Assembly: GCA_937877545.1 (NCBI GenBank) | Contig: CALFJE010000161.1 | Span: 1-15,136 of the forward strand | Source of the DNA: an uncultured Selenomonadales bacterium | Lineage (GTDB): Bacteria; Bacillota; Negativicutes; Selenomonadales; Selenomonadaceae | Direction of reading: 5' to 3' | DNA length: 15,136 nt | Shown: piece by piece, positions 11,886 through 15,136 of the stretch | How positions within the stretch are numbered: position 1 is the first letter of the stretch | How the letters are laid out: each line of letters opens with the position of its first letter | Translations under genes and position numbers: made by a program | Notes under the pieces: model-generated | The model's database searches: none | Told to the model about the DNA's origin: nothing | What the model saw: the letters and a program-made list of their open reading frames with translations, nothing else

Positions 11886-12779
11886 ATGGACATCAAAACT
11901 TTAAGCCATCCGAAATTCGGCGACTTCCGCTTTACAGTCCTCGAAAATGTTAATTTCTTCGTTGCTCGCGACTACGCCGCCGCGCTCCGCTACGCTCGCC
12001 CTGAAGCATTCGTCAATCGCCGCGTGAGCAAAGAAAATAAAATCCTTCGCTTGCTCCGCGCAAAAAATTCCTCTGTCGTAGTCAAAACCACTTTCGTGAA
12101 CGAGAAGGGCATTGAAGAAATGACGGCGGCTTCCGCTTTTCCCGCCGCGCAGGAGATAAGAGATTGGCTCTTCGAGCAGACGAAACGCAACACGCCGCAA
12201 GTAATTACGATTGAAAATGTGCACGGCTACATTGATGAAAAGGGCGTGGCTTGGCTCAATGTCGAAGATGTTGCTCGCGGGCTCGGCTATGTCGACTATC
12301 AGGAAAAAATTTCTGCCACTTCCGGCAGAAAAACTTACGAAATCATTCGCTGGGCAAGGATTAACGGCTATTTGGCAGAGTTCGATTATCCGCCCGTCAA
12401 GGCAGGCGATTTCATTCCCGAAAATATTTTCTATCTGCTCGCAATGAAAGCCAATAACGCGGCGGCTAAAACCTTTCAGCTGAAAGTTGCCAATGACATT
12501 CTGCCGAGCATCAGAAAATACGGTTTCTATTCGGTTGACGGAACTGCGCCTGCCAATGTCGACTTCGCCGAGATAAAAAAAGAACTCGACGAGATAAGAG
12601 AAATGCTTGCGGCTTGGGGATTGATTTTCCAACAGGCAGTCGCCGCCTTTCAAACACCTACGCCCTTTGAACGCGCAGATAAAATTCTTGCCGCCGCCGA
12701 GAAAATTTCCGACCCCGAACTCCACGACAAGGCTACTCTCCTCGCCATCAATTTCATTCTCGGAAAGAACATTTTTTAA
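11886..12779 (+). CDS. Cassette D: tandem BRO-N-like phage regulator (antirepressor-like)
   Basis: 297 residues from ATG 11886, 7 bases after GGAAGGAG; longer upstream readings fall in the leader. Residues about 11-100 look like a BRO-N domain: FGDFRFTVLENVNFFVARDY, AAALRYARPEAFVNRRVS, VNEKGIEEM, then EIRDWLFEQ. Residues about 112-214 are a second one, with YIDEKGVAWLNVEDVARGLG, FIPENIFYLLAMKANN and FQLKVANDILPSIRKYGFY, the last being very typical. A Glu/Lys helix (226-242) and the family tail follow (259-297, FERADKIL to ILGKNIF). BRO-N proteins are phage/virus DNA-binding regulators, often antirepressors. It sits between scaffold and capsid genes, opposite to them, with its own promoter and terminators. 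Target and timing are unknown; lysogenic expression is an inference. Confidence 0.85.
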   Translation: MDIKTLSHPKFGDFRFTVLENVNFFVARDYAAALRYARPEAFVNRRVSKENKILRLLRAKNSSVVVKTTFVNEKGIEEMTAASAFPAAQEIRDWLFEQTKRNTPQVITIENVHGYIDEKGVAWLNVEDVARGLGYVDYQEKISATSGRKTYEIIRWARINGYLAEFDYPPVKAGDFIPENIFYLLAMKANNAAAKTFQLKVANDILPSIRKYGFYSVDGTAPANVDFAEIKKELDEIREMLAAWGLIFQQAVAAFQTPTPFERADKILAAAEKISDPELHDKATLLAINFILGKNIF

Positions 12780-12782
12780 GCC

Positions 12783-12835
12783 CGAAGGATAACCTTCGAG
12801 CTCCCATTGAGAAGAGCCGCAAGGCTCTTTTCGTT
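12783..12835 (+). terminator. Double-hairpin 3' module of cassette D
   Basis: Hairpin 1 is CGAAGG-ATAA-CCTTCG (12783-12798), starting 4 bases after the stop. Hairpin 2 is AAGAGCC-GCAA-GGCTCTT (12812-12829) then TTCGTTT. Following sequence CGTTTGCCATTGTAGCAG is shared with remnant E. Confidence 0.85.
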
Positions 12836-12863
12836 TGCCATTGTAGCAGAAAAAATTTTCTTG

Positions 12864-13262
12864 TCAACGACGTTTTATCTGATTGTCGAAAACGGTTTTC
12901 ATGAAAGAGGGTTTTGACGGCGCGCCGTTGCCCGAAGGCGGCGCACTGCCTTTGAGCCGTTCATTAACCGCCGCCTCAATCGCCTTCAAATATTCGGTCT
13001 CGAACTTTTTTATTCGCGCTTGAGTTTTCTCCTCGTCTTCGGCGATTAAATATTCCGCGAACTCTACCGGCAATTTCTTTTCTCCCAATGTCTTCGCCGT
13101 CTCGTATTTCAATTTCTCCCGTTCAAATGCCGCGATTTTCGCTTCCAATTCCGCACGCGTCTTTTCCATTTCTGCCGCCGCTTCTCGCCGCGCTATTTCT
13201 TCCTCAATCTGCGTGCTCGTAGTCTGCGTGCTCGTAGTCTGCGTGCTCGTAGTCTCTTCCAT
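12864..13262 (-). CDS. Capsid scaffolding protein (DUF4355-like)
   Basis: 132 residues, highly charged and helical. After a TTSTQ x3 N-terminus, residues about 18-62 (IEEEIARREAAAEMEKTRAE onward) are likely coiled coil. GEKKLPVEFAEYLIAEDEEK and the C-terminal PSFMKTVFDNQIKRR are DUF4355 traits; the basic end is the usual capsid-binding tip of scaffolds. It directs capsid assembly and is normally lost from the mature head. ATG 13262 lies inside the portal gene, a 59-base overlap that includes a 15-base tandem repeat. In relatives a minor head protein gene often lies between portal and scaffold; none is here. Confidence 0.85.
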   Translation of the reverse strand: MEETTSTQTTSTQTTSTQIEEEIARREAAAEMEKTRAELEAKIAAFEREKLKYETAKTLGEKKLPVEFAEYLIAEDEEKTQARIKKFETEYLKAIEAAVNERLKGSAPPSGNGAPSKPSFMKTVFDNQIKRR

Positions 13263-14508
13263 CTTCTTCCATCTCCTTTAATTCGCCGTCAACGTCTTCC
13301 ACGAAAGGCAAAAGTCCCAACAACGTTTTTCTGCTTACAAGCCCGTCGAGCTGATTGACGACCTGCGCCAATGCCTGAACGTCTTGCGGCAGGTTCGCCG
13401 TGAATTGCATTGTGACATCGCGAAAGTCAATCGGCTGGCGGCTTTTTAATTTCATCACGCCGCCGATTAATTCAATTCGCCTCTGCAAACCCTTTTTGAA
13501 CTCCCGTTCCTTGCGCGAGCGAATGTGTTCAAGCCCGATTAATTTGTAGGCAATGGCAACGCCGCTCACATTGCCCGCGAAATTTTCATCGGTCATGTCG
13601 GGGACGTTTGAAAATTTGTGAATGTCGCGCTGCAGGCGGCTTTTCATGTTCTCGATATAAGAATCGTTCAGATTTTTAATCAGCCATTGGGCGTCGCCGC
13701 CGTCGTCAAGAGAAATAACTTTGTTCCGGCGCAGTTCCCGAACATCTTCGGGCGTCGTGCCGCCCAAGCCCTTTAAAATCAAAAAGGCGTCGGTAAAATC
13801 TTCCATGTCGTCAAGCGTCAAGCTCTGCGCCTTGTTATAGGCGTCAACCAACGACAGGACGTCTTCAAAATCGCCGCGCCGCGCTCCGTTGTTCGCATAT
13901 TCGACAATCGGCACGTCGTCAAAGTAATGGCGTTGCCGCTCAATCAACTTCAATGCGCCGTCGAAGGAGTAGCGGGAAATGTTTTGGGCGTCGTAAACGT
14001 CAACGAATTGACTGCCCCGCGTCCCGTCGAAATTCTGCGTCCCGTATCGCCGAACCGCGTACCGAACATTTTCCTCAAGCGTCGCGTCCGTCACCAATAT
14101 TATTTGCTCCGAAGGAACGCAAGCCAACCTTATCTGCGCGTCGCCGTCAAGATATAATATTTCATACGCCGCGCCCGTTATCGCCGCTTCCTCCGCCAAT
14201 TGCAAATTGTGCGCGCTTTCATCGTTGTATTTGAAAATGTCCAAAAGCCCGCTGATATCCCGCGCAGATTGATAGGTTAGCGGCTTGCCGAGAAAAAAGC
14301 CCGTCGCCGTGTTCACTATGTAAGAGCAATAATTTGAAGTAAGGCGGTTGTTGATGTCCGTATTCGTCCGTCCAACCTTCCAGCCTATCGCCATCTCGCC
14401 CAAATAATATCTCTTCAACTGCCGCTTGTGCTCGGCGTCCCGTTCGCCTGCGCGGAGCAAATTCCCCAACTCCGACGCCGTCAATTCTTTATCCGTCGCT
14501 ATCTTCAT
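13204..14508 (-). CDS. Portal protein (SPP1 gp6-like)
   Basis: 434 residues; SPP1-type portals form the dodecameric DNA gate of the capsid. Features: LKRYYLGEMAIGWKVGRTNT, DINNRLTSNYCSYIVNTATG followed by FFLGKPLTYQ (a hallmark of this family), YEILYLDGDAQIRLACVPSE, FSNVPDMTDENFAGNVSGVA, and IAYKLIGLEHIRSRKEREFK before the C-terminal helices. ATG 14508 overlaps the terminase stop (ATGA, 14505-14508). The C-terminus ends in DYEHA x3 plus D, encoded by the 15-base repeat that at the same time encodes the N-terminus of the scaffold in another frame. Confidence 0.93.
   Translation of the reverse strand: MKIATDKELTASELGNLLRAGERDAEHKRQLKRYYLGEMAIGWKVGRTNTDINNRLTSNYCSYIVNTATGFFLGKPLTYQSARDISGLLDIFKYNDESAHNLQLAEEAAITGAAYEILYLDGDAQIRLACVPSEQIILVTDATLEENVRYAVRRYGTQNFDGTRGSQFVDVYDAQNISRYSFDGALKLIERQRHYFDDVPIVEYANNGARRGDFEDVLSLVDAYNKAQSLTLDDMEDFTDAFLILKGLGGTTPEDVRELRRNKVISLDDGGDAQWLIKNLNDSYIENMKSRLQRDIHKFSNVPDMTDENFAGNVSGVAIAYKLIGLEHIRSRKEREFKKGLQRRIELIGGVMKLKSRQPIDFRDVTMQFTANLPQDVQALAQVVNQLDGLVSRKTLLGLLPFVEDVDGELKEMEEDGRDYEHADYEHADYEHAD
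13209..13253 (-). repeat. Three perfect 15-base tandem repeats read in two frames
   Basis: Plus-strand unit CTGCGTGCTCGTAGT at 13209-13223, 13224-13238 and 13239-13253. On the minus strand it encodes DYEHA x3 at the portal C-terminus and TTSTQ x3 at the scaffold N-terminus. Because 15 is divisible by 3, copy number can change without breaking either gene. Confidence 0.97.
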
Positions 14509-15136
14509 AACCCTAAATCACTCCGACTTATCTTCAAGCCCGGTAAATCATACGAATCAAGAGCATATTCTATCGCCGAAAGGCAATGACTGTCGATATT
14601 GAATTCGTCCTCGAGCAGGTTCCCGTCCTTGTCTTCCGCATACGTCAACTCCGCCAGCTCCCTTATCGCATTCGCGCAACTTTCCGCGCAGATTATCTTC
14701 TTGAATCGCTTTACCTTCTTTATGTTGTCCAGGCGCGCATGACGCGAGCCGCCCGACCATTTCTTGCACGCCACAGCATTAAACCCGCGCTTCTGCAAAT
14801 ACCTTATCGCCTTCGGCTCCGCCGAATCACAACGAATCACTTCTCTGCTGTCGCGAAGTCCCAACCTTTCAAGTTCATCTGCCGTCTCGTCATCAGTCAA
14901 TTGCCGCCGATACCATTCCCAATAAATGTAGAGGATTTTTTTCTCGTCGTCGACCGCGCAACGAATAACCGCGTTGTACGAAGTCTCGAACCCGAAGTCC
15001 ATGCCCGTGAAATGAAACCGTCGCGGAATGTTTTTCGCCGCCTCAACATTTCCAACTTCAAATTGCGGCAACACTCGCCGCCCGTTCACCCCGAATTGCC
15101 CAAGACGCCCCACACGATATAAATCCGCGTCGTAGC
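14505..15136 (-). CDS. Terminase large subunit, C-terminal nuclease part (runs off the right edge)
   Basis: The frame is open to the window end; it reads YDADLYRVGRLGQFGVNGRR, the usual text linking the ATPase and nuclease domains of PBSX/SPP1-type terminases, so the GTG near 15113 is internal. The nuclease cuts concatemeric DNA during packaging. The first catalytic Asp is in FTGMDFGFETSYNA and the second in IRCDSAEPKAIRYL. At the third site, where relatives have HxxD (as in NHAIDALRYA; H400/D403 in SPP1 G2P), this protein has SHCLSAIEYAL: the His is kept but the Asp is Ser. It ends LKISRSDLGL, overlapping the portal start. ATPase motifs would lie outside the window. Confidence 0.93.
   Translation of the reverse strand, partial: YDADLYRVGRLGQFGVNGRRVLPQFEVGNVEAAKNIPRRFHFTGMDFGFETSYNAVIRCAVDDEKKILYIYWEWYRRQLTDDETADELERLGLRDSREVIRCDSAEPKAIRYLQKRGFNAVACKKWSGGSRHARLDNIKKVKRFKKIICAESCANAIRELAELTYAEDKDGNLLEDEFNIDSHCLSAIEYALDSYDLPGLKISRSDLGL

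Noticed and set aside
11901..12725. Minus-strand 274-codon frame opposite the BRO-N gene
   Set aside because: Antisense shadow; the plus-strand frame has promoter, ribosome site, recognisable domains and terminator.
13209..13253. Short direct repeats as a CRISPR array
   Set aside because: The units are contiguous with no spacers and are coding in two frames.
14586..15122. Plus-strand 178-codon frame opposite terminase
   Set aside because: Shadow of the terminase nuclease reading.
1..15136. tRNA, rRNA, insertion sequence or attachment site
   Set aside because: Looked for cloverleaf-like GTTCGA patterns, transposase text and long terminal repeats by eye and saw none.

Overview
The window is the late (structural) region of a contractile-tailed prophage or phage of the PBSX/SPP1-like kind seen in Firmicutes. 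The late genes all lie on the minus strand and read right to left. They run from the C-terminal part of the terminase large subunit at the right edge to an unfinished tail-fibre gene at the left edge. Strong AGGAGG ribosome sites, many hairpin/U-tract terminators and roughly balanced base composition fit a Firmicute host. A Negativicutes-like host is my guess, from general resemblance only.

Late genes in reading order: terminase (14505-15136, partial), portal (13204-14508), scaffold (12864-13262), a 54-residue acidic protein (11543-11707), HK97-fold major capsid (10620-11543), and four translationally coupled head-tail joining proteins (8873-10354). Then come tail sheath (7250-8425), a decayed NUMOD4/HNH homing-endonuclease remnant (6632-7137), tail assembly chaperone with an A-AAA-AAC -1 frameshift site (6051-6583) and tail tube (5384-5842). 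The baseplate block is DUF2577 (4154-4558), DUF2634 (3738-4157), baseplate J (2681-3736), a YmfQ-like protein (1202-2095) and the tail fibre (1-1190). The tape measure, LysM and XkdQ-type genes expected between tube/chaperone and DUF2577 are not here.

The striking layer is on the plus strand. Most long gaps between late genes hold an opposite-strand cassette, usually with its own promoter, ribosome site and terminator. Cassettes A (2105-2682), B (4561-5375), C (8446-8869) and D (11725-12835) encode phage-regulator-like proteins. A, B and C carry an ORF6N-type N-terminus (A frameshifted, B intact, C with its core deleted), and D carries two BRO-N-like domains. All four end in a related 25-40-residue C-terminal tail. 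B, C and D are followed by the same two-hairpin 3' module, and a fifth copy of that module (E, 7164-7245) survives without its gene. C and D also share a structured leader of about 110 nt although their proteins differ. The cassettes therefore look like a recombining family with conserved ends and exchangeable cores.

A sixth, unrelated gap cassette (F, 10365-10615) looks like a type I toxin-antitoxin locus. It has an extended -10 promoter, a leader hairpin that hides the Shine-Dalgarno sequence, a 32-residue hydrophobic peptide, a terminator, and a convergent antisense promoter. Minus-direction terminator-like hairpins sit immediately upstream of several late genes, which suggests late transcription needs read-through or antitermination. 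A serine in place of the expected third nuclease aspartate in terminase, the missing tail genes and the decaying cassettes hint that this prophage may be defective.
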